Assembly: GCF_965233615.1 (NCBI RefSeq)
Contig: NZ_OZ247495.1
From: Pelagibius sp028280305
GTDB taxonomy: Bacteria > Pseudomonadota > Alphaproteobacteria > Kiloniellales > Kiloniellaceae
Length of the DNA: 64,000 nucleotides
Strand: one strand, 5' to 3'
Within the stretch, counting starts at the first letter, position 1; each line of letters begins with the position of its first letter. The notes beneath the pieces are model-generated. The model searched no databases. It was not told where the DNA came from and was given only the letters and a program-made list of their open reading frames with translations. Below are positions 8,717 to 17,208 of the stretch, piece by piece. Both the position numbers and the translations under genes were made by a program.

Positions 8717-10030
8717 ATGGTATGGAGGCGCCGCCTCGGCGGTTGCATTTACATTGGCCATATTCAATCAAGGAGGTTGCAATGAGCCATACTGTCATCG
8801 TCGGCGTCGATATCGCCAAACATGTCTTCCATGTACACGGAGCAGATGAGACCGGACGCCAAGTGTTCAGCCGTCGACTGCGCCGCTCCCAGGTCGCAGC
8901 ATTCTTCGCAAACTTGCCGCCTTGCCTCATCGGCATGGAAGCCGGTCGCGCGGCCCATCATTGGGCCAGAACAATTGGGCGTTCCGACACGATGTTCGAC
9001 TAATGCCGCCGCGATATGTGAAGCCCTATGTCAAAGCCAATAAAACTGACGCACTCGACGCAGAAGCGATCGCCGAAGCGGTCACGCGTCCAACCATGCG
9101 CTTCGTCGCGGTCAAATCAGAAGACCAGCAGGCGGCGCTGATGCTGCACCGATTGCGCCAGCGGTTCGTGCGCATGAGAACAGCGCAGTCAAACTAGGCG
9201 CGGGGCTTCATGGCGGAGTTCGGCCGTCCGGTTCCTCAAGGTGTTCATTCGGTTCTGCAGCATATTGAGATCACGATTGCCGGCGAAGATGTTCCAGGTG
9301 ATTTGAAAGAGGCGCTGCGGGAGATAGCCGACTATGTCCGGCAGCTCTCCGAGAGGATCGACCGTTTGGAAGGGCGCATTCGCAGAGCGCAGCAAGATGA
9401 TGAGGTCGCTTCGCGGCTGATCGAAATACCTGGCGTCGGACCACTAACGGCGAGCGCCTTCGCCGCCAGCGTCGAAGATGCAGGTTCATTTCAAAGTGCG
9501 AGGCGCTTTGCTTCATGGCTCGGCCTCACCCCGCGTCAGCATTCAAGCGGCGGTAAGGAGAAGCTTCTCGGTATCTCAAACGCGGCGACGTTTATCTTCG
9601 GACGCTGCTCATCCATGGCGCGCGATCGCTGTTGCGATCAAACGCATCGTGCCCGCCAGCGCTGCGGGTCTGGATCTCTCGTCTGAAAGAGCGGCGACAC
9701 GCCAACGTCGCGACGGTCGCGCTCGCCAACAAAATGGCCCGCATGATCTGGGCCGTAATGTCAAAAGGCGAACGATATCAAATGATCTAAGAGCTCCCGC
9801 CTACGATTGCTCAAGCTGAAGATTGTCATGGCGAAACGGTCGGACCGTGGCTTGTTCACTCCGGGTAACCCACCGAGCCTTTAATGCTCGAACGTCTGAT
9901 TGGGGAACCGGCTCGCGAATGTCCATGATGGCCAGGGATCTCTCGATCCCGACAACAGGCCGGATACATGACTGCAATCGATCCATTCGCTGATGGATAA
10001 TCGATGCTTGACAAAGGCGCCTCCATACAT
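8717..10030 (+). mobile_element. IS110-family (IS1111-type) insertion sequence inside IS3 orfB
   Basis: Its boundaries are defined by the break in orfB. A 13-base perfect inverted repeat GTATGGAGGCGCC (8720-8732) / GGCGCCTCCATAC (10016-10028) lies just inside the ends, matching the subterminal inverted repeats that distinguish the IS1111 group from other IS110 elements. No clear target duplication is seen. Confidence 0.85.
8781..9790 (+). pseudogene. IS1111-type transposase, decayed
   Basis: A DEDD N-terminal domain is visible ('MSHTVIVGVDIAKHVFHVHG', 'PPCLIGMEA', then 'LMPPRYVKPYVKANKTDALDAEAIAEA'). It is followed by the Transposase_20 domain ('LIEIPGVGPLTASAFAASV', 'SARRFASWLGLTPRQHSSGGKEKLLGIS', 'DVYLRTLLIHGARSLL'). 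At least three lesions break the frame: a frameshift near 9000, a stop near 9195, and a frameshift near 9580. The protein would otherwise end at the TAA at 9788-9790. The element is immobile on its own. Confidence 0.87.
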
Positions 10031-10951
10031 GGGCCTACGAATTCGTCCAGGCCAGAACCCATGATGGGAGAACCTTTCGGATGCTGACCGTGATCGACGA
10101 GTTCACGCGCGAGTGCCTGGCCATCGAAGTCTCAAGGCGCCTCAGGTCGGAGGATGTGCTGCATATCCTCACCAACCTCATAGTCCGGAACGGCACACCC
10201 GAGCACATTCGATCCGACAATGGTGCAGAGTTCACGGCCAAAGCGGTGCGCAGTTGGCTCCAGCGGGTCGATGTGAAGACGCTCTACATCGAGCCCGGCA
10301 GTCCATGGGAGAACGGCTACAACGAGTCATTCAATGGCAAGATTCGGGACGAACTACTCACCGGCGAGATCTTCTACAATCTCAAGGAGGCCCAGGTGCT
10401 GATCGAGCGATGGCGGAGGCACTACAACACCGTCAGGCCTCATAGCGCGCTGGGCTACAAAGCACCCGCACCTGAAGCGCTCAGCCGCCGCGGCGGATCT
10501 GCCCTCCGCAGCCCAGGGGCTCCGGGCAGATCGCCGCTTACAGCCAGTCCTGGGGCATGTCACAATAACAGAGCTTGTCGAACTGCCTTCGGCCACCGCC
10601 ATTTCATCCTTCAATGTACGTCGATTCACAAACTCCACACCCGAACCCAGTTTGGACGGGAAGGCTAGGGTGCCTGCGCGACTTGAGTCAGCATAAGAGC
10701 AACAGGCCGGGTCGCGAAAGGCAGATCTGATTCGCCAGCTATGGGCTGTGAAGCCGGAGTGATCCTGGAGCGGGCTCGTGAATCATGCACTAATCCCAAT
10801 AGATTCTGCTTGACATGCATGTCCAATGGGAAAGCATTTCATGCTACCGTCGAGGTGAGGATTTGTTGCTAATTTCGATTTTCGGCGGTAAGTGCATCTT
10901 CTAACTAGCCGGCCACAGTGCCTTACCATCCATACGAACTGGTACTTTTTC

Positions 10952-12004
10952 GTGAAAGCTACGACAGTCCTGGACATTGCCCGCGCGGCCGGTGTGTCTG
11001 TCGCCACTGTCTCTCGCGTCTTGAGCGGAGTGCCTACTGTAACGGAGGCAAACCGGGCGCGCGTTTTAGCCGCCGTCGAGAAGGTTGGGTTTTCGCCGAA
11101 TCGGGCTGCGCAGACGTTGCGCCGGGGCAAAGGTATGACCGTCGCCCTATTGGTTGGCGATATCGAACAAGGAACATCTGCCGCATTGGCGAAGCATCTC
11201 CAAGGCACTCTCGAAGCTGAAGGGATGGATCTGCTTCTCTACAACCTCAATCATGATCCGGAACGCTTGCTGGGCTTTCTGAAGCGGGCCCCCACTATGG
11301 GGCTCGCTGGATTGGTGATTTCCACACTCGACGAGTGGCCGAGCAAAGCAGCCGCGCCCATGATTCGCGCACTCCAGCGGCTGAATGTGACGGTGATCTC
11401 TGTTTCTCAACGTCTCGCATGCCGGGGAACTGCCTCGATTGTCCTTGAGGAGCGCGAGGCCTGCGCCAGGTCTGTGAGCGCGATGATACGCGCCGGCAGC
11501 TCTCCCATTGCTTTTCTTGGTCGCATCAAGGGGTCAGCTGTTGGCCAAGAGCGCTTTCAGGGATACTGTGATGCGCTCAAGGAAGCGGGTAAGCCAGTGC
11601 GCAAAGCACTCGTTTGGGACGCCTCCTACCGCTACGAGGCCGGATTCAGAGCGCTCAAGCAGGCAATAACGTCAAAGCTGTCATTTCATGGCGTCCAGGC
11701 CACCAGTGATGAGCTTGCGTTGGGCGCCATGGCGGCCATTCAAGAAGAAGGTCTTGCGATCCCCAAGCACATTGCCGTGGTGGGCTTTGGCGATCTCGAA
11801 CTGAGCCGCCACACCCGTCCCGCACTCAGTTCCGTCAGCACGGATAGCGAGGAGATTGCGAAGCGGGTGGCGGCAGTGCTTCAGGATCCCCCTAAAGCGA
11901 CCCGCACGCCCTCTGTCTGCGTGATCCCACGCGAACTCGTGCTGCGTGACTCGGTCAGGCCGATCCGCAAAAAGAGGCACGCTTCGCGCGCCGGCGACAC
12001 TTAG
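10952..12004 (+). CDS. LacI-family transcriptional regulator
   Basis: About 350 residues. The GTG at 10952 places the helix-turn-helix at the very N-terminus as the family requires ('TVLDIARAAGVSVATVSRVLSG', residues about 4-26). The hinge helix 'NRAAQTLRRGKG' and a periplasmic-binding-like sensor domain to the C-terminus follow. A GTG at 10892 would add 20 residues before the HTH and is less likely. Immediately downstream is a strong promoter with a perfect palindrome (12061-12074) in front of a peptide ABC transport operon in the same direction, so this protein is the obvious candidate repressor of that operon. The 280 bases upstream, after the IS3 remnant, hold no recognised gene; a weak TTGACA lies at 10810. 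Confidence 0.9.
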   Translation: MKATTVLDIARAAGVSVATVSRVLSGVPTVTEANRARVLAAVEKVGFSPNRAAQTLRRGKGMTVALLVGDIEQGTSAALAKHLQGTLEAEGMDLLLYNLNHDPERLLGFLKRAPTMGLAGLVISTLDEWPSKAAAPMIRALQRLNVTVISVSQRLACRGTASIVLEEREACARSVSAMIRAGSSPIAFLGRIKGSAVGQERFQGYCDALKEAGKPVRKALVWDASYRYEAGFRALKQAITSKLSFHGVQATSDELALGAMAAIQEEGLAIPKHIAVVGFGDLELSRHTRPALSSVSTDSEEIAKRVAAVLQDPPKATRTPSVCVIPRELVLRDSVRPIRKKRHASRAGDT

Positions 12005-12027
12005 CCGGTTTCGTCGAGCTTCGCTCC

Positions 12028-12074
12028 TTGACACGACAAGAAAACTCCCATTAGATTAAAAGAAAACGTTTTCT
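12028..12074 (+). promoter_or_regulatory. Sigma70-type promoter with LacI-family operator palindrome
   Basis: A TTGACA -35 box (12028-12033) is followed by a 17-base spacer and TTAGAT -10 box (12051-12056). A perfect 14-base palindrome, AGAAAACGTTTTCT (12061-12074), is centred on CG, the usual form of a LacI/GalR-family operator. It overlaps the expected transcription start, which suits repression. It lies between the regulator gene and the peptide transporter operon. Confidence 0.8.
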
Positions 12075-12239
12075 TCCGTGAAATCGCTGCTTTGACGGGG
12101 AGCAAACAATTCAGACTGGCAACAGCCAAGGTGGCCGCTGGAGAGGCTGCGCGCCTCCGGAAGCGGTTCGTATCAACCTATCCTGTGTGCCGCGAAGAGC
12201 GGCGCGCTTCCGACCAGCGGTGCTACGCGCTTGAATGCC

Positions 12240-13289
12240 ATGACCCCTCCCCCGGCCAAACGTCCCGGGCCCAACGTTGAGGCCGGCCCCTTGCTTAGCG
12301 TCACGGACTTGCGTGTTCACTTCAGAACGCGCCGGGGCCTCGCTAAGGCAGTCGACGGCGTCTCCTTCGACATTCACAAGGGGGAGACCCTGGCGGTCGT
12401 GGGCGAGTCAGGGTCCGGCAAGTCTGTCACCAGCATGGCCCTGATGCGGCTGATACAGCCGCCCGGCCGGATCGTTGGCGGCAGTGTTTTGTTTGACGGC
12501 GAAGATCTGCTTGCTAGATCGGAAGCGCAGATGCGTGAAATCCGCGGCAACAACATTGCAATGATTTTTCAAGAGCCGATGACCAGTCTGAATCCGGTGT
12601 TTACGATTGGCGACCAGATCGCGGAGTCTACGATGCTCCACAAAGGGTTGTCGCGCCGGGCTGCGATGGCTTCTGCAAAAGAGATGCTCGATCTGGTTGG
12701 CATTCCCGAACCGGGCTTGCGGCTTAAGTGCTATCCGCATGAGTTTTCTGGGGGAATGCGCCAACGCGTAATGATCGCAATAGCGCTTTCCTGCGGCCCG
12801 AAACTGTTGATCGCCGATGAGCCGACGACTGCGCTCGACGTCACGATCGAAGCGCAGACCCTAGACCTCATGCGCAAGCTGCAACGGGAAATAGGTATGG
12901 GCATCCTGTTCATCACCCATGACCTGGGCGTGGTGGCGGAGGTCGCCGACAGAGTAGTCGTGATGTATGCCGGACGAGCCGTCGAACACGGCCTGGTTGG
13001 GGACATTTTCAGGCGGCCGCGCATGCCCTATACCTCGGGTCTCTTGGACTCGATCCCTCGGGTCGATCCCAAGGCGGCGGAGCGGGCCCAACTGACTGGC
13101 ATCCCCGGCAATGTACCGAACCCCGACGCCTTGCCGAGCGGATGCGCCTTTCACCCGCGCTGCGCCTTCGCCGAGGCGCGCTGCACCGAGGCCGTTCCCG
13201 GCTTGCGCCCGGTCGGGGACGATCATGCTGCGCGCTGCATCCGTACCGAAGAGCTGGACCTATCGCGAGACCACGGAAGGTCCCGATGA
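12240..13289 (+). CDS. Peptide/oligopeptide ABC transporter ATP-binding protein (DppD/OppD-like)
   Basis: About 349 residues. Walker A is 'GESGSGKS' near residue 60. The Q-loop region is 'IAMIFQEPMTSLNPVF', the signature 'SGGMRQRVMIAIAL', and Walker B 'LLIADEPTTALDVTIEAQ'. The C-terminal oligopeptide-transporter domain contains the 'PSGCAFHPRCAFAEARC' Cys cluster. The ATG at 12240 is used; a TTG nine bases upstream is an alternative. It is the first gene of an operon with a second ATPase (4-base ATGA overlap), a permease, a hydrolase, a binding protein and a second permease. Confidence 0.93.
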   Translation: MTPPPAKRPGPNVEAGPLLSVTDLRVHFRTRRGLAKAVDGVSFDIHKGETLAVVGESGSGKSVTSMALMRLIQPPGRIVGGSVLFDGEDLLARSEAQMREIRGNNIAMIFQEPMTSLNPVFTIGDQIAESTMLHKGLSRRAAMASAKEMLDLVGIPEPGLRLKCYPHEFSGGMRQRVMIAIALSCGPKLLIADEPTTALDVTIEAQTLDLMRKLQREIGMGILFITHDLGVVAEVADRVVVMYAGRAVEHGLVGDIFRRPRMPYTSGLLDSIPRVDPKAAERAQLTGIPGNVPNPDALPSGCAFHPRCAFAEARCTEAVPGLRPVGDDHAARCIRTEELDLSRDHGRSR

Positions 13290-14320
13290 ATTCGCTGCAG
13301 TCCGCTCCCCACCGCGGCTCGCCGCAGGCGCCCCATGGAGCGTCCCCCGGCCAGGCGCGTCTGGAGGTGAGAAACCTCCAGACGCGGTTTCCGGTGCTTG
13401 GCGGCGTGATGAAGCGGCCTGTGGGCTGGGTGCATGCCGTTGACAATGTCTCCTTCACGCTGAAGCGCGGCGAGACCCTGGGACTCGTGGGCGAATCCGG
13501 GTCCGGCAAAACGACGGTCGGCCGCAGCATCCTGCGTCTTGTCGAGCCGACGGGAGGTTCGGTCCACTACGACGGCACGGACATCCTGGCGTTGCCGCCG
13601 GAGGAAATGCGGCGCTATCGCAAGCGTATGCAGATTGTATTTCAGGATCCCAACGCGAGCCTCAATCCGCGGATGCGTGTCCGGGAACTGATTGGTGAGG
13701 CCTTGGAGATCCACAGGATCATGCCGCGGAGCCCCGCCCGCGATGCGCGCATTCATGAACTCCTCGACAGGGTCGGGCTGCCGCGTACCGCGGCTGACCG
13801 CTATCCGCATGAGTTCTCCGGAGGGCAGCGGCAGCGTATTGCCATCGCCCGCGCGCTCGCAGTGGAGCCCGAATTCATCGTCGCGGATGAGCCGGTTTCC
13901 GCCTTGGATGTTTCCATCCAGGCGCAGGTGATAAATCTGCTCGAGGGCCTCAAGAAGGATCTGGGCCTGACCCTTCTTTTCATCTCTCACGATCTCCGCC
14001 TGGTCGAGTACTTCTCCGACACCGTCGCGGTCATGTATTTGGGGCGCATCGTAGAAATGGCGCCGGCGCGTGAACTGTACGTCAATCCGGTTCACCCCTA
14101 TACGGAAGCGCTTCTTTCCGCGATTCCAGTTCCCGACCCTACCCTTCAGCGCAATCGGAAAATCCTCATCGGAGACATCCCGAGTCCGATGCACCCGCCT
14201 TCGGGCTGCTCGTTCAGAACACGCTGCCCGATCGCCAGTGAAACCTGCGCATCGATCGTTCCTACGCTCGACCCCGTTACGGAAGGCCATGTGAAAGCAT
14301 GTCTACGCCGCCCAGATTAG
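13286..14320 (+). CDS. Peptide/oligopeptide ABC transporter ATP-binding protein (DppF/OppF-like)
   Basis: A 344-residue partner of the preceding ATPase, starting at the ATGA overlap. The N-terminal 'LEVRNLQTRFPVLGGVMKRPVGWVHAVDNVSF' is typical of DppF/OppF. Walker A is 'GESGSGKTT', the signature 'SGGQRQRIAIARAL', Walker B 'FIVADEPVSALDVSIQAQ', and the C-terminal Cys cluster is 'PSGCSFRTRCPIASETC'. The two ATPases form the heterodimer that powers a type-I importer. Confidence 0.93.
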   Translation: MNSLQSAPHRGSPQAPHGASPGQARLEVRNLQTRFPVLGGVMKRPVGWVHAVDNVSFTLKRGETLGLVGESGSGKTTVGRSILRLVEPTGGSVHYDGTDILALPPEEMRRYRKRMQIVFQDPNASLNPRMRVRELIGEALEIHRIMPRSPARDARIHELLDRVGLPRTAADRYPHEFSGGQRQRIAIARALAVEPEFIVADEPVSALDVSIQAQVINLLEGLKKDLGLTLLFISHDLRLVEYFSDTVAVMYLGRIVEMAPARELYVNPVHPYTEALLSAIPVPDPTLQRNRKILIGDIPSPMHPPSGCSFRTRCPIASETCASIVPTLDPVTEGHVKACLRRPD

Positions 14321-15219
14321 ATATGAACCGCTCGAATGCCGAAGCGCTGGCCCCGGAGCAGGTGCCGGCCAAAGCCGGCATTCCGCCGCGCTTTTCCGTT
14401 CATCCGTTCTTTCGCAGCAAGGTGGCGCTTACGGGTATCTTCATTGTCCTCGTGCTCTGCGCAATGGCTCTGTTCGCGCCCGTCTTTGCCCCCTTTGATC
14501 CCAACGGGGTTTCCCCGGCAGATCGCCTGATGGCGCCCTCGATGACCCATTTCTTTGGCACCGACCATCTCGGGCGCGACGTCTACAGCCGCGTGGTCTA
14601 CGGCGCTCGGACGTCGATCACGGTCAGCCTGCTGGTGGTGGCCGTCACCGCCCTGGCGGGGGGCTTTCTGGGCCTCATCGCGGGCTACTACCGGCGCCTC
14701 GATGTCGCGATCATGAGCTGCATGGATGGCCTGATGGCTTTCCCGGGGATTCTGCTCGCGATCGCGCTGGTCGCAAGCCTCGGACCCTCCCCCCTGAATG
14801 TCGTGATTGCCTTGTCCATCGTTTACACGCCACGTGTGGCCCGCACGGTCCGGGCGTCGACTCTGATGGTCCGTGAGCAGGTCTTTGTCGAAAGCGCGCG
14901 TGCGCTCGGGGCATACGACTCCCGCATTCTCGCCCGGCACATTTTTCCGAACTGCCTGGGGGCGATGAATGTGCAGGTAACCTTCATCTTCGCTTACGCG
15001 ATCCTCGCCGAAGCGGCATTGAGCTTCCTTGGGGTCGGGGCGCCGCCGCCGACGCCGAGTTGGGGGAACATACTTAGCGAAGGTCGGCGCTTTCTGCCGA
15101 TCGCGCCCTGGATGACGATCTACCCGGGCTTCGCGATCATGGTAGCCGTCCTTGCGCTCAACCTTCTGGGTGACGAGTTGCGCGATCTCATCGACCCCCG
15201 CTTGCGCGCAACCCTGTGA
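14299..15219 (+). CDS. Peptide ABC transporter permease (DppC/OppC-like)
   Basis: About 306 residues, with an N-terminal 'HPFFRSKVALTGIFIVLVLCAMALFAPVFAP' first membrane segment, the OppC signature 'HFFGTDHLGRDVYSRVVYGARTS', and the cytoplasmic EAA loop 'ESARALGAYDSRILARHIFPN'. Five to six membrane segments are expected. The ATG at 14299 overlaps the end of the upstream ATPase; an in-frame ATG at 14323 just after that stop is equally plausible. It pairs with the DppB-like permease three genes downstream. Confidence 0.92.
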   Translation: MSTPPRLDMNRSNAEALAPEQVPAKAGIPPRFSVHPFFRSKVALTGIFIVLVLCAMALFAPVFAPFDPNGVSPADRLMAPSMTHFFGTDHLGRDVYSRVVYGARTSITVSLLVVAVTALAGGFLGLIAGYYRRLDVAIMSCMDGLMAFPGILLAIALVASLGPSPLNVVIALSIVYTPRVARTVRASTLMVREQVFVESARALGAYDSRILARHIFPNCLGAMNVQVTFIFAYAILAEAALSFLGVGAPPPTPSWGNILSEGRRFLPIAPWMTIYPGFAIMVAVLALNLLGDELRDLIDPRLRATL

Positions 15220-15325
15220 GGGAAATCGTGTTCAGGCCTCTTGACTATGAATGAAGCGCCGCAGATCGCGCCCTGTGTGATCACGTGGTTGGTTTGAGTC
15301 CCGTGGAACGAAGTGGAAATGCATC

Positions 15326-17185
15326 ATGATTGATTATCTTGAGTACGTGTGTAAGTCGAACGTGATGGTGCCCATGCGCGATGGCGTGAAGCTGGCAACA
15401 GATATCTACCTGCCGGCGAAAGCGAAGGAATTCGTGGGCGGCCGGTTTCCGGCCATCCTGGTGCGCACCCCCTACGACAAGACGCGCCTTGGCGATCATG
15501 CGTCCATTGTACGCCTGCGGGAATACGCATTGCACGGATACGTCGTTGTCGCCCAGGATTGCCGCGGCCGCCATCGTTCGGAGGGAGAGTTCTATCCCTT
15601 CGTCAACGAGACAAATGACGGCCATGACACATTGGAGTGGATTGGTGAGCAGCCCTGGTTCAACGGCAAGGCTGGGACAATCGGCACCTCCTACAATGCC
15701 CAGACCCAGTCGAGCCTTGCCACCACGGCAGCGCCGTTCTTGACTTCGCAGTACGTCAGCGAAGGCTACAGCAACTACCACAACACCCGTACGCGGACGA
15801 ATGGTGCTTTCAACCTGCATCGTTTCGAGTGGTTCTTGCGCATGGCCGTCGAGAGCCACGAGGCAAACGCCGACCCGTCCCTGAAAGCCGCCATCCAGGA
15901 CATGCGGGAAAACCTGTATGAGGTTCTGCGCGACAGCTTCCCGATCCGGCGCGGCCAGACACCCTTGGCGCGCGTCCCCTCTTATGAGCGCGCCCTGTTC
16001 GATTTCATGACGCGCGGCACCAAGTCGGAGTACTGGAACGACCCGGGCCTGAATCTCGAGCCGCATTTCGATGCCTACAAGGACGTGCCGATCACGTGGC
16101 TTGGCGGATGGTACGATGGCTACAGCCTGGATACGATCCGCAACTACGAAGCCATGGTGGCGCGCAAGAAGTCACCACAATACCTGATCATGGGCCCCTG
16201 GGCGCATGGGATGGCGGCCGAGGCCAAGACCTTCGCGGGGCAGGTGTCATTCGGCGAGCATGCCGGCTTTGCCTCATTCGAGGAGCGCCTCGCCTGGCTC
16301 GACCATACCCTGAAAGGCCTGGATAACGGTGTGGCGGAGCGTGCGCCGGTGCGCCTCTTCGTGATGGGCGGGGGCAGCGGCCGGATATTGAGCGGGCCGC
16401 GCTACGATCACCTCATCCCCGGCACCATCGACCACGGCGGCTACTGGCGGGATGAAAACGAGTGGCCCTTGGCGCGCACGGTCAAGACCCCCCACTACTT
16501 CCATGCTTCCGGGGAACTGTCGGCGGATCTGCCCGGCGACGACAGGCCGGCGACGACGTACGACTTCGATCCGGCAACACCGGTCCCCTCGCTTGCCGGA
16601 CCGGGCAAGGGCTGGACCGAGTCCGGCGGCCCCTTCCTCCGGGCGGGCATCTCCTTCCATCAACGCGACCATCGCCGCAACCAGCATGGCCTCAACGGTC
16701 TGCCGGCGTCGACGCGCAAAGACATCGTGGTGTTTCAGACACCACCCCTAAGCGAAGATGTCGAGCTTACTGGCGTCATAGAAGTAAACCTTTACATCTC
16801 TTCGAGCGCGGTCGATACCGACTTCACCGCAATGTTGATCGATCAATACCCAAGTACTATGGATTATCCGGAGGGCTATGCATTGAATCTATGCTTCTCA
16901 ATGCAGCGATGCCGCTTTAGAGAAAGCTATAATGACGAAGTATTCATGGAACCTGGAAAAGTATATCCAGTGAATTTTGTTATTCCACCGACGAGTAATC
17001 TATTCAAGAAGGGCCACACTATAAGGATCGATATTTCCAGCAGCAACTGGCCTGAGTGGGAGGTGAACCCGAACACCGGCGATCCTCTCGGGATGCATCG
17101 GCGCACGATAAAGGCAACCAACAGCATCTATCACTGTGAGAAGTATCCGTCTCACGTTGTGCTTCCCGTCATCTCGCAAGAATGA
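15326..17185 (+). CDS. CocE/NonD-family alpha/beta hydrolase (X-Pro dipeptidyl-peptidase S15-like)
   Basis: A 619-residue protein of normal length for the family. The N-terminal catalytic domain starts 'VMVPMRDGVKLATDIYLPA' and includes 'GYVVVAQDCRGRHRSEGEF'. The nucleophile elbow is 'GTIGTSYNAQT' with Ser122; the usual Gly after Tyr is Asn here. A cap domain and a C-terminal jelly-roll ('EVNLYISSSAVDTDFTAMLID', 'HTIRIDISSSNWPEWEVNPNTG') follow. There is no signal peptide, so it is cytoplasmic. Its place inside the peptide-import operon suggests that it hydrolyses an imported ester, acyl or Xaa-Pro-type amide. The last 400 bases are more AT-rich than the rest. Confidence 0.9.
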   Translation: MIDYLEYVCKSNVMVPMRDGVKLATDIYLPAKAKEFVGGRFPAILVRTPYDKTRLGDHASIVRLREYALHGYVVVAQDCRGRHRSEGEFYPFVNETNDGHDTLEWIGEQPWFNGKAGTIGTSYNAQTQSSLATTAAPFLTSQYVSEGYSNYHNTRTRTNGAFNLHRFEWFLRMAVESHEANADPSLKAAIQDMRENLYEVLRDSFPIRRGQTPLARVPSYERALFDFMTRGTKSEYWNDPGLNLEPHFDAYKDVPITWLGGWYDGYSLDTIRNYEAMVARKKSPQYLIMGPWAHGMAAEAKTFAGQVSFGEHAGFASFEERLAWLDHTLKGLDNGVAERAPVRLFVMGGGSGRILSGPRYDHLIPGTIDHGGYWRDENEWPLARTVKTPHYFHASGELSADLPGDDRPATTYDFDPATPVPSLAGPGKGWTESGGPFLRAGISFHQRDHRRNQHGLNGLPASTRKDIVVFQTPPLSEDVELTGVIEVNLYISSSAVDTDFTAMLIDQYPSTMDYPEGYALNLCFSMQRCRFRESYNDEVFMEPGKVYPVNFVIPPTSNLFKKGHTIRIDISSSNWPEWEVNPNTGDPLGMHRRTIKATNSIYHCEKYPSHVVLPVISQE

Positions 17186-17208
17186 CCAAAGGAACGGAGG
17201 GCTTCAAT

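Larger units (their letters stand above)
8074..10668 (+). mobile_element. IS3-family element (orfA/orfB) interrupted by an IS1111-type insertion
   Basis: Coding extent only; terminal repeats were not resolved. orfA lies at 8074-8352 and orfB runs from about 8346, is broken at about 8716, and resumes at about 10031 in the same protein sequence. The 1.3-kb insert between the two halves is another insertion sequence. Confidence 0.85.
8346..10668 (+). pseudogene. IS3-family transposase OrfB, split by an insertion
   Basis: The first half (8346-8716) encodes 'SPERRLCCVQH' through 'GYRRITALLRDEGWHVNHKRVQRIWRREGLKVP' to 'SWQNHV'. The second half (from 10031) restarts at 'WAYEFVQARTHDGR' and carries the integrase-core motifs 'LTVIDEFTREC', 'IRSDNGAEFTAKA' and 'ENGYNESFNGKIRDELL' (the D, D and E catalytic residues), followed by 'RPHSALGYKAP'. 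Removing the insert rejoins CATGTCT with GGGCCTACGAA in frame, so orfB was intact before the insertion. The distal 60 residues to 10668 have no family resemblance. Confidence 0.87.
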
